Positions 13,501 through 25,588 of a stretch of DNA of 64,000 nt are shown in pieces (the stretch's first letter is position 1; each line of letters begins with the position of its first letter). Source of the DNA: Varroa destructor (lineage: Eukaryota; Arthropoda; Arachnida; Mesostigmata; Varroidae). The position numbers and the translations under genes are program-made. Under the pieces are notes generated by a model. It did no database searches, was not told the DNA's origin, and saw only the letters and a program-made list of their open reading frames with translations. The stretch lies in NCBI RefSeq assembly GCF_002443255.2, contig NW_019211455.1, positions 43,874,610-43,938,609 on the forward strand, written 5' to 3'.

Positions 13501-15412
13501 TTGCAATTATGATAATAGCAATAGAGCCCAATGTTTTGTGCAAGGCTGTATAATATGTAAAAAAATGTATGTTATTATTTTAAAATTACAATTTTTGGTT
13601 ATAAAATTAAAATGAAAATATAACTTGATCATGCGCGCCGTTACAAGCTACTAGATACTCTAATACGATTTGCCATTGCATAATAGTAGCAACAAGTACC
13701 GGCCCAGGAACTTAGGGGGGCGTGAAGCTACTGGGGTAATGTAGTCACAAAAGACGCCAGTGCAGGTTTCGTACCACCCACATGAGCACCCAGAAGTGAG
13801 GCTTGGTATGGTTAAAGGCACTCACGCATAAATCTCATAAGACATAGGGAAACAGTAAGCTGGCAGGGGACCTTAATGGAAGGCTAACTTTAGCAGGAAA
13901 ACTCGTTGATAAAGATTCGAAGAAGTAATGAGGGCGGGACATGATTTCAACCCGCAGCTACATACTGAGTGAATAGTAGCTAATAGAAGAAAAAGTCAAG
14001 AAAATTACATTAATGTCTAAACGAAAACTAAGACTTTTTTTTTTTTGTTTTTCCGTTCGATCATGAGTGGCACTAATGGAACGCATTGACGTGACTGGCG
14101 TACTGAGGTGAGCACGAGGTCTATCGAAGCACGAATATCGGATTTTGCAAAGACAAAAATAGTCGAAAGAAATGTACAAGGTTTTTGAACGGGCTAAATT
14201 CTACACGTTGTCACGACTCCAAAAGTCCTTCAACTTTTTTCTAGGCCCAGGCTTGAAGGTAAAAGCTTACTTTCTAGAAAGGTTTTCTGACCTCCCCGTT
14301 AATTGAGCAACGAAGCGTGTGGGAAACGCCTTCAACCATTGAGGCTGAATCCTACGTTCGGCCCACACAAGGCCTTACCGTCGTAACGTTCGGTCGTAGT
14401 ACGGAGTGATAAAAACATCACTCAAATTCTTTAAAGAAAATCAAAGAAATAGATATTTCTAGTATGTATCCTGTACATTTAGTAATCATTGTTTTACTTA
14501 TGGACTCGAAGTCGGTTGGAAGAGGCCTGGCTTCGTGATACGCAGGGGTGCAGAAGGTATGTCACATACTATTGCTGACTTCAAAATGAGATTACAGAAA
14601 ATTTAGTATTCCATAGAAAGCAGCTATTTATGGAGTGATCATACGATGGCATAATGCTACGTTTCTCACTATTGGTCTCTATGATATGCTTTGCGACGCA
14701 CTGAGTTTGTCAGTGTATCTATTTACCTATTTAATTTATATACTATATACATCCAAGTCTGCTGTATTCAACTGAATTGGTCCAGCGAAGACGTTTCGAT
14801 AGACAATCGAAGGCCGACAAAAATCGTTGCACCTTTCGTTCACTACTCAGGTTGAGTATGAATAATATAATAGTTATTTATAGCAGCATAACTGAGGCAC
14901 ATTTTTTCACTAGCTTGCATATGCGGCCTTAGAAATGAACGGTCCTAAAAATAAGCTTCTCGGCTCTGTTTACCTTCTGCTTGTCACGCTTGCCGACATT
15001 AGAAGACACCACCGAAGCACTTCCCCAAATGCATCTTGAATATGTCATCGTCAAACATAATAGTCACAGAAAATCAGAATACATAAAATTATTTGAGAGA
15101 GAATTTCTTCAATAATTTTGAAATAGGTAAGATGCAGCGTCCATGAAAAAGTGCTCGCTAGCCACTTAAACTGTTCTGCCGTTGTAACTTTGTTTCAAAG
15201 CCCGCTACCCGCTTCGTTTATGAGAATGTCGAGGGTTTAACATATCTCGTGAGACTTAAAGCTACCCCCTGTTTAGAGTAGTTGCAATAGAATATTCAAG
15301 AAGCGAGAACACGAGTATCAGACTTAAGCGACGAATAAATGGTCCATGATAAAACGCAGAGTTTAACACCCAGGGGGTTTTTAATCATTAGGGAGAAACG
15401 AAGTTACATTGT
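10561..15412. other. AT-rich non-coding region
   Basis: No coding sequence recognised on either strand. Contains poly-A/T runs (10666, 12486, 13463, 14036) and no repeat shared with the rest of the window that I could see. Confidence 0.5.
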
Positions 15413-15577
15413 TACGTGATGGCTTAGTGGGTAACCTATTTGCCTGCTAACTTTAGGGACACGTTGTGGTCTCATTTCGAACCCGGACGTACAAAGACTT
15501 CGTCTCGTGTTGTGAGCCCAGCTGTCTGACGGAACGCCTAACGGCGATACCGGACGTAAAAACTCAAAACACAAAGG
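15413..15577 (+). repeat. tRNA-derived SINE, copy 1
   Basis: A pol III A box (TGGCTTAGTGG, 15420-15430) is followed 53 bases later by a B-box-like CATTTCGAACC (15473-15483). After the tRNA-like head comes a tail with AGCCCAGCTGTCTGACGG, AACGCCTAACGGCGATACC and GACGTAAAAACTCAAAAC. The same head-tail order and spacing occur at 29028 and, inverted, at 42737, so this is a dispersed repeat and not a tRNA gene. There is no plausible acceptor stem and the anticodon arm is degraded. Family name unknown to me. Some reading frame here is open by chance. Confidence 0.75.
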
Positions 15578-17061
15578 TATGGATATGGGAGTTAAGGCTC
15601 CTCTATGAGTACATTGAACTATTTCTAAGAAGCTTGTTGATGGATTCGCATTTGCTTGAAATGCGGATCGTTCGTTGTGCTGCCTCTGCTAGAAGTCTTC
15701 CTACCTCCAAATAGTCTGTCAAAAAGGTCGTGTTCATTCCAAGTACACATGCGTCTACAAGATTCCTCTATGGCTTTGTTTATCATCGATACATTCATTG
15801 ACTGATTTCTTTGCATTTGTTTTATTTAGTGTCATCTTTAGCTGTCAGTACTTAAAAAGTACATCCGTCCTACAGAACAATTTTACCGAAATTGTACTCT
15901 ATACAGTTTGGCTAAGGCCGCCATTGGGTTAAAGGCTGCGCTTTTGGCAAATTCAGTCAGCTGCAAAACTATAAACCGAAGGCATTTTTAAATAGGCCAA
16001 TAATTTAGAGGCTAATTAAAATAGGAGACATGAATAAAAGAGATACAAAGTGTCTTAATAGCTTTGATCCGGCAATACTGTATTGTATCAACCTCTATAT
16101 ACTGAGTGTTTGACCGTTACCAGCAGATTTATAGAAATTTAATTTCAACATAAGAAATATATCTCGGTTTGTCGAGAAGAGGAAGAACTGAATGTGTCCA
16201 GCTCTGTGGTGACAAACATTATGAGTGGTATAACTTTTTCTATGAGAGAATTGACCGTTTCTTGATTTTCAAAAAAGTAAACCTTAGAACAGCAAGTAGG
16301 CGATACGCAATTGATATGGACATGTTAAGTTTGAAGAGTATTTGGGAAAGTCGGCCGCACCAATTTAGTGAGTATGGTGATAAAATGCTTTAACTTAAGA
16401 AAAAATAAGGAAGTTAAGTAATGCAGTTTCGAAACGAGAACAAAAGTGGCAATCAGTGTTACAATAGATAAAAACTAATATTTTCTGGTGCATATCAACT
16501 GTGATAGAACTCCGAAACAACCAATACCTACTACAGAAAATATTGATTGGCATCTCCATTTCCGTTGACACATGAGCACTGCGAAGAGCACCCATTCGGG
16601 ACGGTACATAGGTACAGAGGTAGAGGTTGCCACCCTATTGTAGGTACCGGCTACGTTTTCCGTATGATACCTATCGCTATCATTGTAGCACTCCCCCCGG
16701 AGAAGGCCTACTTCCAAAGCCCGCCGCTTTCGCTTGAACGCTAACACCCTATCTGTTATGATTTTATCGAAACAAGCTCCTCAGACTCGACGGCTTCATC
16801 AACATACTGAATCATCGGCTCTCTACCTCATAAATAATTATGTTGATACTGAGATCGTACTTCAGCTACCAACCTATTTTTTCTCCAAACCAAAAGCCAA
16901 TTTGCGTATAACGGTAAAATTATATTGTAGGTGTTTAACCCCACATCCCTGCATGGTAGAAATATTGTTTCACTTAGATCATAAAAGAGCATCCCATGAT
17001 ATATGCAATGAAGTATTAATCAATCAGCGTTGTAACGAATGAGGTCATTCTATCACGAAAA
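15578..17061. other. Non-coding, with an unexplained GC-richer patch at 16.55-16.75 kb
   Basis: At about 16550-16745 the sequence is less AT-rich and open in one plus and one minus frame (minus frame includes ESTSV-like Ser/Thr-rich and aromatic segments). Neither has clear splice borders or a recognised family. The rest is AT-rich. Confidence 0.35.
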
Positions 17062-17156
17062 TAGATCTGCCGTAGCCATCTGAGTTTGACATGGGAACTT
17101 AGAATCAGGTAAGTTCTAAGTTCCCATGACAAACTAAGATGGCTACGGCAGATCTA
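17062..17156. repeat. Long near-perfect snapback inverted repeat (43-bp arms)
   Basis: The left arm 17062-17104 (starting TAGATCTGCCGTAGCC) pairs with the right arm 17114-17156 (ending GGCTACGGCAGATCTA). 41 of 43 positions are complementary and the loop is 9 bases (TCAGGTAAG). The right side runs straight into a TATATA-rich tract. The form fits a foldback MITE remnant, or the source of a hairpin RNA. It lies in AT-rich DNA without a recognised gene. Confidence 0.9.
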
Positions 17157-17621
17157 TATATAATATATATATACTTATATAATAATATATTCAACTAATT
17201 TCTGTACTGTATCATATTGTTTCTAGCTGAATGCGCCACCCAGAGGGTTTAGGGGGCATTTCACATTTTCAGGCAATTATATTAGAAGCAAAGCTCGTAC
17301 TCGGCTGATTACAAAAATATCCGAATTTCAGTGAAAGCTTATTAAAAGTCCACCTTTTTACCTTATTCTGGCCTAATCATGGCCAAATGTAATATCCCTA
17401 CAGATTACCCTGCACAAAAATTACAAATCAAAATGCATGGTTAACGCTGGCGTCTTGTTTTAAACCATTTTGTATCTAAGCGTGTAAGATTCGAGGACGC
17501 ATCCGTGCAAGTGATCTCTTTGCAAAAGGCCGCCGTAGACGGCCAAATCACGCATTTATGGCACTGCGAAAAAAACCGTAGCCCTACAGTCAGAAGCGAT
17601 ATGATACACGTTCGAAGATTC

Positions 17622-17645
17622 TCAATCAATCAATCAATCAATCAA
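17622..17645. repeat. (TCAA)n microsatellite
   Basis: About six TCAA units in an otherwise unremarkable AT-rich region. Confidence 0.95.
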
Positions 17646-18827
17646 ACTCATTGATTCATTTTCGTTAGGTAATATTATTGAAACGTTAGAAAACACTAGT
17701 TCACATACGCTACATAAGCCATATTGGAACGGCAGATAAAGGTCGATACATAATTTCAACCTAATACGGGACTCCTTATTAGAAAAATCTGCATAGATTA
17801 ACCTACGCGTCTGCGAAAGGGGGAATTCTAGTGTATACTTGCTTTTTGGGTATAAGCTGTAGCCATAGCGACATGTAATGTGTTTGCTACAAATTTTTCT
17901 TTATCAACTGGCCGAAGAAAAACATCAAATCGAGCTTACTAAGCTATACGGTTGGTTTCTTTTTTTTGCAGACTTCAGCTATGCTGTTGCCATTAGATCT
18001 CGATGAAGTGTTGCCTAAAAAGTGCTCATGCCATTGTACCTCTCTTTCGCTCCCATTAATAAGCAATTAATGGCATTACCCTACTGTAAACAAACATGAT
18101 CTTAGTTGCACGCCTAATAGACTGTTTCACAGACGGACGGACATCAAGGATCTCTGTACTGAGACTAGCGTACTTAATCCCACGTTAGTTCTAAATAATA
18201 AAAATTAGATTATCTAGGTACATCGTGCTTTAAGTGTAGATAATTGATTTAGAATTAATCTTTGTCTGCGACGATTTTACTATTGAAGGCAATGAATATT
18301 TCGGTTTACACTGAAAATATCATTTGTATACTGTATAATTTTTCGACAAGCCAGCACATTAGTACTATTATAAATGAAAATTTTTTTGTTTTAAAGTAAT
18401 ATTCGTAAACTATTTATGCGCCAGCTTCGCTGAAAACCTTACATTGTTTCTCTAGTAGCGCCACAACCCCATAACTGTTGAAGTTCTGTGATCTCTGGGT
18501 AAAAAGCTGGGACAAATAATTTTTGCGTTCTTTCGATAAAGTGAAACTAACACCATTAACGAAATTCTGCATAGACCGGAACAAATGATAGTCTTATAAT
18601 GTAACATCCGAACGATGTGGCCTATGCATTGAAATTTCTTAAGTTCCCTTCACTTTTGCCGCGCAGCTAAAGATGTGCGTGGTCTGGCTTTGCCCTAATG
18701 AAAAGTGACGCCCTTTATATTCATTAGATCCGGTCGATTTTTATCAATCTTCTTGTTAGCTGTTGATAGTAAGTGTCTGAATTAATTGTTCTGCCATGAC
18801 CATGTTTTTCCAGTCTCACCAAACATA

Positions 18828-18878
18828 TATATATAGCCAGATACATGTATATATATATATACACGTCTGGTTATATAG
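18828..18878. repeat. Imperfect hairpin around a TA-rich core
   Basis: TATAGCCAGATACATGTATA pairs with the downstream TATACACGTCTGGTTATA through a TA-rich apex. The stem has a two-base bulge and a G:T-type mismatch. It resembles a short hairpin but the TA-repeat core makes a chance origin fairly likely. Confidence 0.5.
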
Positions 18879-20689
18879 CTAGCCTTCGTGAGGGTCAGTC
18901 TAGATTTGGCGGAAATTGTAGAACACATTTTTTCTTTTTTTTTATGCTTTGCTCATGTATCTGACCGTTTTTTCGTCATCAGCAATCAACCCGTTTAAGG
19001 ATAACCTGATTTCATTTCCATAAACTCTCGCAGATGCAACCACGATCTAGTGGTTGTAGCAATAAGTTTCTTTATAGCCAGCTTTTAACTGGTTTACCTT
19101 ACCTAACTTTCATCAACTTTTCCCATAGTTGGTCGAGAAATAACCACGAGGAACCTGTTTCACATGGAAATGCCCAGAACGAAACTGACAGACGCCCTGT
19201 AGCACATCTGCACCAGAAACACCAGAATTTTGTTATGGACCTGAGCAGCATTTCTGTTTGGGTCATGACGCAATTATAAAGTAGGTAGAACTCAGTTCAT
19301 CTTCAAGGCATTCTATCTTAGGTCTAAATAGAATTATTTCAACAACGCTAGCATACCTACTGCTAATATTCAAGCAATCAAATGGTGCAAACGGCTTACA
19401 TCACCTGAGATATATGTCACATGAATTCCATCTAGGTTGAAAGATGGCCAATACTTTTTTGACAACTTGTCAACGATCTGAATAAAAGCTAGAATGAATA
19501 GGGGTTCCTCAACTAGCGGTTGCATCGTCACTCGGAATACACTAAATATATGATGCATATGTATGTTTACATATATGCTCAGCTATATAAGTGTACAGTT
19601 TTGCGCGACCTAATGTGGAAAAACCCGTGAGATATACGAATATATACGGAATTTAAGTTTTTTTTTTTTTGTATTTACCTAATTTGGTTACAGAATTTTA
19701 AAAACCTTTATACTATTTGGGAGTGGGGTCTGTTTGTCTTCAAATGGTTTACATGGAACATTAAAACACCTCTGTTTCGAGTTGTACGTCGTTAGGCCTC
19801 CAGCGAAAAACCAAGTCCGTCTTGCCTTGATTATTCGAATCTAAATTGCAACATGCTTCTGCTATAAGCAGACAAATACATTATCCGCTAACCCATCACG
19901 GGGAACCATAATATCACACTAGCTACTCTAATGAATGGATTTCTCGTGTTTATTTTGCCGTTTCGTTTAAAAGCTTTATACAATCCTTACAGATATTCGA
20001 GATCTTTTCATGCGCCGGATGCCATGTTTTATTCAATAAAATCACGTAGAATTATTTCGAAAGGCTGTCAGTCAGATATTTCGAATTTCGGTCTCAGCCA
20101 TTGGGCGCTTATTGTATTAGCGGCTTTTTCAAGGATATACATGATTCTAAGTCTTCGTCGACCTCCTGTGGTCCATGGCTCTTTCTAGCTTCAATAAAGC
20201 GGGCATAGGTCTCGTAAAAATAATAACTTAAGTACTCGTCGAGCTGTCCATCAGATAACGTTTCAGTAATTGAATATTACTGTAAATAATTCGTACAAGT
20301 TAAGTATACTATCAGCCACAGTGGCCATTTTCATTAAATCGGCACTGTTAAACTGAATATGGCATTGTCATGTATTGCTTAGGATAGCAAAGTTTAAGTA
20401 GACGTGTAGTAAAAAAGGAAGCACTCTTTAAAGGTACCTTATTTTTGTTCAGTTATAATACTCGAGTGGCAAATAACCAAGGTAAAAAAAATCCGAATTG
20501 GTTCTTGTAATTCAGCAGCTGTATACTTGCACAAGCCATAGCTCGTCCAAAAGCTAGACCGTTCGTTTTAGTTTGAGTTCGCTAATCAATAGCTAATTTG
20601 GACTTTTTTTTTTTGACCTCGTTATTTAATAAGTTGTCGGAGGTACGTTCAGCGTTAAACGTGCGTTACTGCGCACACAAGTCCGCTAA

Positions 20690-21690
20690 TAGCAGAACAA
20701 CGTTCTGGTAACGTCATCTTTCGAGAAAACCGAGTCCACAGCGCTCCACACCTTCTTCTTGAAGCCTAATCCCCTTCCATTCTATCTACTAAGTTTGTTG
20801 CGCCAGAGATATTTACAAGTGGAATGTTTGCTTCCCCACTTGCACAGGCCGCAAAGCAAAGTTACTTCAAATTTGAAACATCACTCAGCTTGCTTGACTT
20901 CAGATGCCGCGAATGAAAAGCCCGTTGAAGTCGCAACGTGAGTTGTCCTACATGAAGCCAAACCAAGGGAAGCCTCACGATAAGTTCGAGGACGAATGCT
21001 CTGAAACGCAATTCGACGGTTCCGGCGAGGTCGCCACACCGACAGACCTTTGGTGGCTGCGCGGATGAATCGAGGGCCGGCGGGTCCTGTGCCGACATCT
21101 TTAGAAAAATACAAAGCATGCAAAAATGTGCAGAAAGGAGCGAGAGCGGAAAGGGTTCCCAAAAGATCTTTTCTTTTTTCGCAACGTGTAGACGTCTAGC
21201 GTCTCGAGTACACTTCTCTTGGCGACGCGAAATCGCTCTCTCTTTCGCTCTTCTTTTTTCTTACTGTCGTTCGGTGAACTCGGCGTCGGAGTCGACGCCG
21301 GCGACGATAGCAACTTTTAAAGAAGTTGCGTAAGCGCCAAAGGCTGACTGACGACAGAACGTTATCGCAACGGCCTGGAACAGCGTTTAACTAAGCAGAC
21401 GAAGTTGAAGAAGGAGTAGCGGAGTCAAGAGCTCCTTCATATGCCTTTGGAGCAGTAAGGACATGAATTCGCGAAAAGAAGGCGACTGCGTGGAAAACAC
21501 GAAGAAGGAAAAGAGACAGACGGTTCGCTGCCATCTGTGCCGTCGTCCACTCTCCAGCCACTGGCGTCTGATTCCGCTTTTCAAAGTCCAAATGCGGCCC
21601 TCAACTAACGGGGCAGGACGGGGCGAATGCGACAAAACGACAGGGAACAAAAGTAGCAAAGTTTTAGCAGACGGATCGTAGTTATCTGAC
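20690..21690. promoter_or_regulatory. GC/CpG-rich island, possible promoter or 5' UTR
   Basis: About 1 kb with many CpG dinucleotides (for example GGCGACGCG, GTCGACGCCGGCGACG), in sharp contrast with the AT-rich flanks. Frames are open on both strands, which high GC explains. No convincing protein. The candidate secreted-protein first exon at 22.6 kb points leftward on the minus strand, so this island lies just upstream of it. Confidence 0.3.
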
Positions 21691-22423
21691 CTCTTTTACG
21701 TAAAAAAAGCAGAGGGTCGAACGAAAAACGAATAGCTTTGTCGCTAAGGGACTTAAACACGAAGGTCAAATGTGATATATGCCATATACGTAATTATGAC
21801 CATAAATGAGCAAATGGTACTTCTTGTCTAAGTGTTTTTTCAAAATTATTCATTAGCATTTGGTTAAAAAGGCCTGGAATTATCATTGTAGTTCTGAAAG
21901 GAGACTTTAGAGATAGGTATGCAAGTGGGGATGGGCATCAAAAGTGGCACGTTAAACAGCTCGGAAGCCCAAAACGGGTTTTTTTTTCTTGAGACGGGCA
22001 AGTGATATATTTGATTTTTTCAGACGTAGGGCTGATTTTAAGATGAGACACTCAATATATCAATGATGTCTCGTTGTTATGCCGTTCTATACTTAGGACA
22101 CGGTTGTGACCGGCTTTCGTAGTCATCGCGTAAACTCGGGACAGGCTGCTGGACCGTTAATGACTTGAAATGAGTATTGATGAGTAACTTGCTACAGGGC
22201 TGACCTCTGGTGGATTTAACTAGAGATACGATGTTTTTAGGGGTCTTCTTGACTTTACAAACAGCCTGTTTAACTTCGAAACTGTCCAGTGGCGTTGTTC
22301 TGATTCATCCGCACAATAACTGAATGCATCACTACTCCGTTAAGTACAGCTTTCGTGAAGTTAAAGGGCAATTTCGTTAAACCTGAACACTGCATAGCGA
22401 AAGCAAAGGTATACTATTTATAC
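21691..22423. other. Intergenic or intronic, nothing recognised
   Basis: AT-rich with a T9 run near 21980. It would be the beginning of intron 1 if the minus-strand exon at 22424-22627 is real at its lower end. Confidence 0.4.
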
Positions 22424-22627
22424 TTTAATGTTAATGAGATCTTCGGACGTGACTCCCACAAGGGCTGTAACAACAACCTTCAAAACTAGGCCCTGCTCAC
22501 ACGTGGATACCAGTGACTGGTCGAGTTTTTTGGTCGGAATATCATAGGTACACCCGCTGATTAGATTAGCGATTAGAAATGATGACGCTAAGCTAAATAT
22601 GTACTTCCATCTGCATTTACGTGCCAT
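22424..22627 (-). CDS. Candidate first exon of a secreted protein
   Basis: On the minus strand an ATG at 22627 opens 68 codons ending at AAA before GTATAA, a usable donor. Residues 1-26 look like a signal peptide: MARKCRWK, then a hydrophobic run YIFSLASSFLIANLISG. The mature part has two cysteines (GCTYDIP, STCEQG) followed by a beta-strand-like LVLKVVVTALVG. That short module vaguely recalls the start of cysteine-plus-strand segments in extracellular proteins such as agrin or neuregulin, but this is only an impression. Downstream exons were not found. Confidence 0.3.
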
Positions 22628-24370
22628 ATGGTAACACGTCACAAGCTCAGTGGGTAAGCACGTTACCACACAACTATCAATGAGACAGCGTATCTATTGC
22701 ATTGAAACACGTCTTAAAAGCAGTCTGATGCTTCATATTTCCCTACTCATATACGCTTACATTCGAACGTTATAGGAGTGGGCGTCTTACACCGGAGCCA
22801 GTGCCCACAACTGACCATCATCACGCATCTGGGTACAATATGGCCACCGAGAGCAATCTCTTCATTCGATTGTTCTAAAATCTTACCTGTCGGTCCTTTC
22901 GTTACGAGCAAATGCAAACTTGCTATCATCGTTTTGGCTGCTGCAGGGTAAACACATGTATCCATGATACACTATACTACGACAACGAATAAGACGGCAT
23001 ATGTTCTTTTTACTGCTAGCTACATATGACACTTCCATAGGACTACCTATTTAAAGAGGCTTGTTTACCAGTATTAAGGTTTTCGATATTCGTATATACT
23101 GTGCAGTAAAGAAATAGAAAGATCTACCTAGAAACATGCATTGGTTTTATATGTGTACAAAAATAAAACTTCGTAAATAGATGAAATCAGACGACTGTGA
23201 GTGAAACATGGCCACTTGAATTTTTCTATAGATAGACGGCTTTTTTTTTTCTATTACCAACTTACCTCTGAGAGAATTTTCCTTATTATATAACCTAGCC
23301 ATTAGACACTAGGAAACTGAGGTCGTGTCAGCAACATATGTACTAATTCTTAACGATAATATATATAATTAGTAAAGGTGAATCTTTTATAACGGCAAGA
23401 GATTGCTTCATGAGCACCATTGCGAAATACACCGATGTCATAGTTCAAGCTTGCACTAAAAAATCATGATCAATCAAAAATGTCCCCCGGTGTAGGCCGT
23501 CGTAAAGAGGCCTACTGAAAATTTTTCAGGTCGAACCTGCACTTTGCTAGAATAAATCACTAAGCTCGTGACAATAAGGATGCTTTTCTAGTACGTACTC
23601 AGCTAGCGGATATTTCCAGCCATCGGATCGAGAATATCAGTCCTGCCGCTATGAAAACATAGTAATTACCGACAATCATATTGACATTGTGCAGAGAAGA
23701 TTGCAAGATCTTGCAGTAAGAGAAATCGTGACCGAGTTTAGAAGTCTGGCGGTATTCCCACTGCACTTCGATATTTGCCTGCTTTATCCAGTGGTCACCT
23801 CTCAATTTCAGGAGACCAGAAACACTGTGAGATCTTATAAACCAATTTTTCAGTAGACGGACCACTTTTTTTTTGACTGCTAGCTGTCGGCAAATGTATT
23901 ATATTAACGTTTAATCAATTTCGGTCGCAGACTTTTAATTTCCTATTTATATATTTTAAAAAGTTATCGAACTACTGCATCTTTACGTATGAACGACGTA
24001 TCTCCACATAATCAAAATCGAGTTTATTATAACAACGATAGCAGTGGGGCTACGGCTTGTGGCGTTGTCCAATCCAAAGATAGACCCAGCTGGCTTAATT
24101 AATAAAAACTGTTTGTTTGGATGTTTAATAGTTGGTTTTTTTGGTCGTTTCTAAATTTTTCAAACAACAATTTTTTAAATCTCTCTAAAACGATTAACAT
24201 ATCTGCGCGTCAAGTGATGCTTTACATCCACCAAGACAGCGCGTTGCTCATAACCGCGTGTATGTATGTTTTTCTATGGAAAAGTTTTGAAGGTACCTCA
24301 ATCGTACATTGTTTGTTTATCTGTTGTATTGAAGGTCGCTACTGGAAAATTCACTACGAAACACGTGCTA
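22628..24370. other. Non-coding; weak tRNA-like A box at 22.65 kb
   Basis: AGCTCAGTGGGTAAGC at about 22643 resembles a tRNA or SINE A box, but the expected B box about 50 bases on is only GCATTGAAAC. A minus-strand frame at 22747-22965 is open over 72 codons without recognised similarity. The remainder is AT-rich. Confidence 0.35.
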
Positions 24371-24618
24371 TCACGATGTTTCGACGATGTCACGACGAAT
24401 TTTCGATACATACATGAGACGTTTATGAGCAGAATAGTTGAAAGATTCGAGCAGCCTGGCTGGCATGTCATCGAAATGTGTTCGTCTGGACCGTTCAACG
24501 AAAAACATCATGGCTGCTCTCCAGACTATGGTCATGTCCGGGAATATTTGTTCCGGGTATCTGCTCAAAACTGTGACATCTTAGGAACCATGATACGACG
24601 TATCCTCAAAGATTCGCA

Positions 24619-24880
24619 TCATAGTGCATACAGAATGCAGCTGACTTGGAAAATCCAACTCCGCCGACGATGTGCAGCGAAGAAGGCCTGCCAATTGGGT
24701 AATGACAATAGGCGGTCAATTAATTTTTCAATGAAGTCATCTTCAACGACAGGGTCCATTTCGATTGTGATGGTTTTGTAAGCAAACAAAACTGTCACAT
24801 TTGAGGGAAGGAAAAGCCACGTGTGTTCCACGGAGAAAGAATCGATTGTATTCAAGTCACCCCTCGGTGAGGATTTTGGG
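24619..24880 (-). CDS. Coding-like exon or remnant, protein unknown
   Basis: Minus strand: an acceptor CTATCTCCAG (AG at 24882-24881) opens 86 codons to a TGA. The peptide looks protein-like, with WLFLPSNVTVLFAYKTI and MDPVVEDDFIEKLIDRLL followed by LPNWQAFFAAHRRR. A second protein-like minus frame (24371-24568, with IVWRAAMMFFVERSRR) follows out of frame. The pair could be a decayed gene or transposon with a frameshift, or two exons. No catalytic motif is visible. The plus strand here is also open over long stretches, which weakens the call. Confidence 0.25.
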
Positions 24881-25455
24881 CTGGAGATAGCATTGGATCA
24901 TTTGTCCTCGAGAACGCTCCCGAAAATACACGAACACCCAATGATGGCCGGTATTGAAGCGTGATAACTCAGGATTTTCAGCTCCAAATCGATGTTATAA
25001 ATCTCGGAGGCATGTGGTTCCAATAGGAAGTATTCGTTTGTCACGCATCACGTGCAACCCAATCGTTGCACGAGATACTCTGTGATCACACAATCTGCCA
25101 TTTAGGTGATTCTCATTATTTAGCATTTTCTCTGCACGTTTAGTTGAAAAATCTCTTTAAAAAATATATATCATATAAATTATATCTTATGATAACACAG
25201 ACAGAATATCGGTGTGAGGCATGAACGAAAAGCCACGCCTTATTTACAACTCGGAATCTTCACTTGTTAGGTAACGCTCGATGTAGGAGCTGAGATAAAC
25301 TACAGTTTTGACAGCCATCGGAATATACAGAATATAGGGTATAGCTCAGGACGCTTCAATTCGAATGCTTGAAATTACGTGTGAAGATTTTCAAAATGAA
25401 ATTTGACAATGTACTTATCCCTTGGACATGTTTCTACGATGCAGCCTTCGTAGCC
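24881..25455. other. Non-coding, nothing recognised
   Basis: The first 200 bases keep the higher GC of the neighbouring coding-like tract, then the sequence turns AT-rich. Confidence 0.4.
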
Positions 25456-25588
25456 TTTTTTTTTTTTATACGAGTAGACTCATATTCTTCTAACTGCCCT
25501 TGACCCGTGAAGTTTTTTTTTTTTTTATACGAGTAGACTCATATTCTTCTAACTGCCCTTGACCCGTGAAGTTTTTTTTTTTTTTTTT
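25456..25588. repeat. 59-bp tandem duplication with T-tracts of 12, 14 and 17
   Basis: A 45-base body beginning ATACGAGTAGACTC and ending GACCCGTGAAG occurs identically at 25468-25512 and 25527-25571. Poly-T runs of 12, 14 and 17 bases lie before, between and after the two copies. The identity of the bodies shows a recent duplication, probably by replication slippage or unequal exchange between T-tracts. An assembly artefact is possible. Confidence 0.95.

Larger units (their letters stand above)
17157..20689. other. AT-rich non-coding region
   Basis: Holds the TCAA microsatellite and the 18.8-kb hairpin. No gene recognised. Confidence 0.5.

Noticed and set aside
15413..15490. Functional tRNA gene
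   Set aside because: A and B boxes are present, but there is no acceptor stem or sound anticodon arm, and the same head-plus-tail unit recurs elsewhere. It is a SINE.
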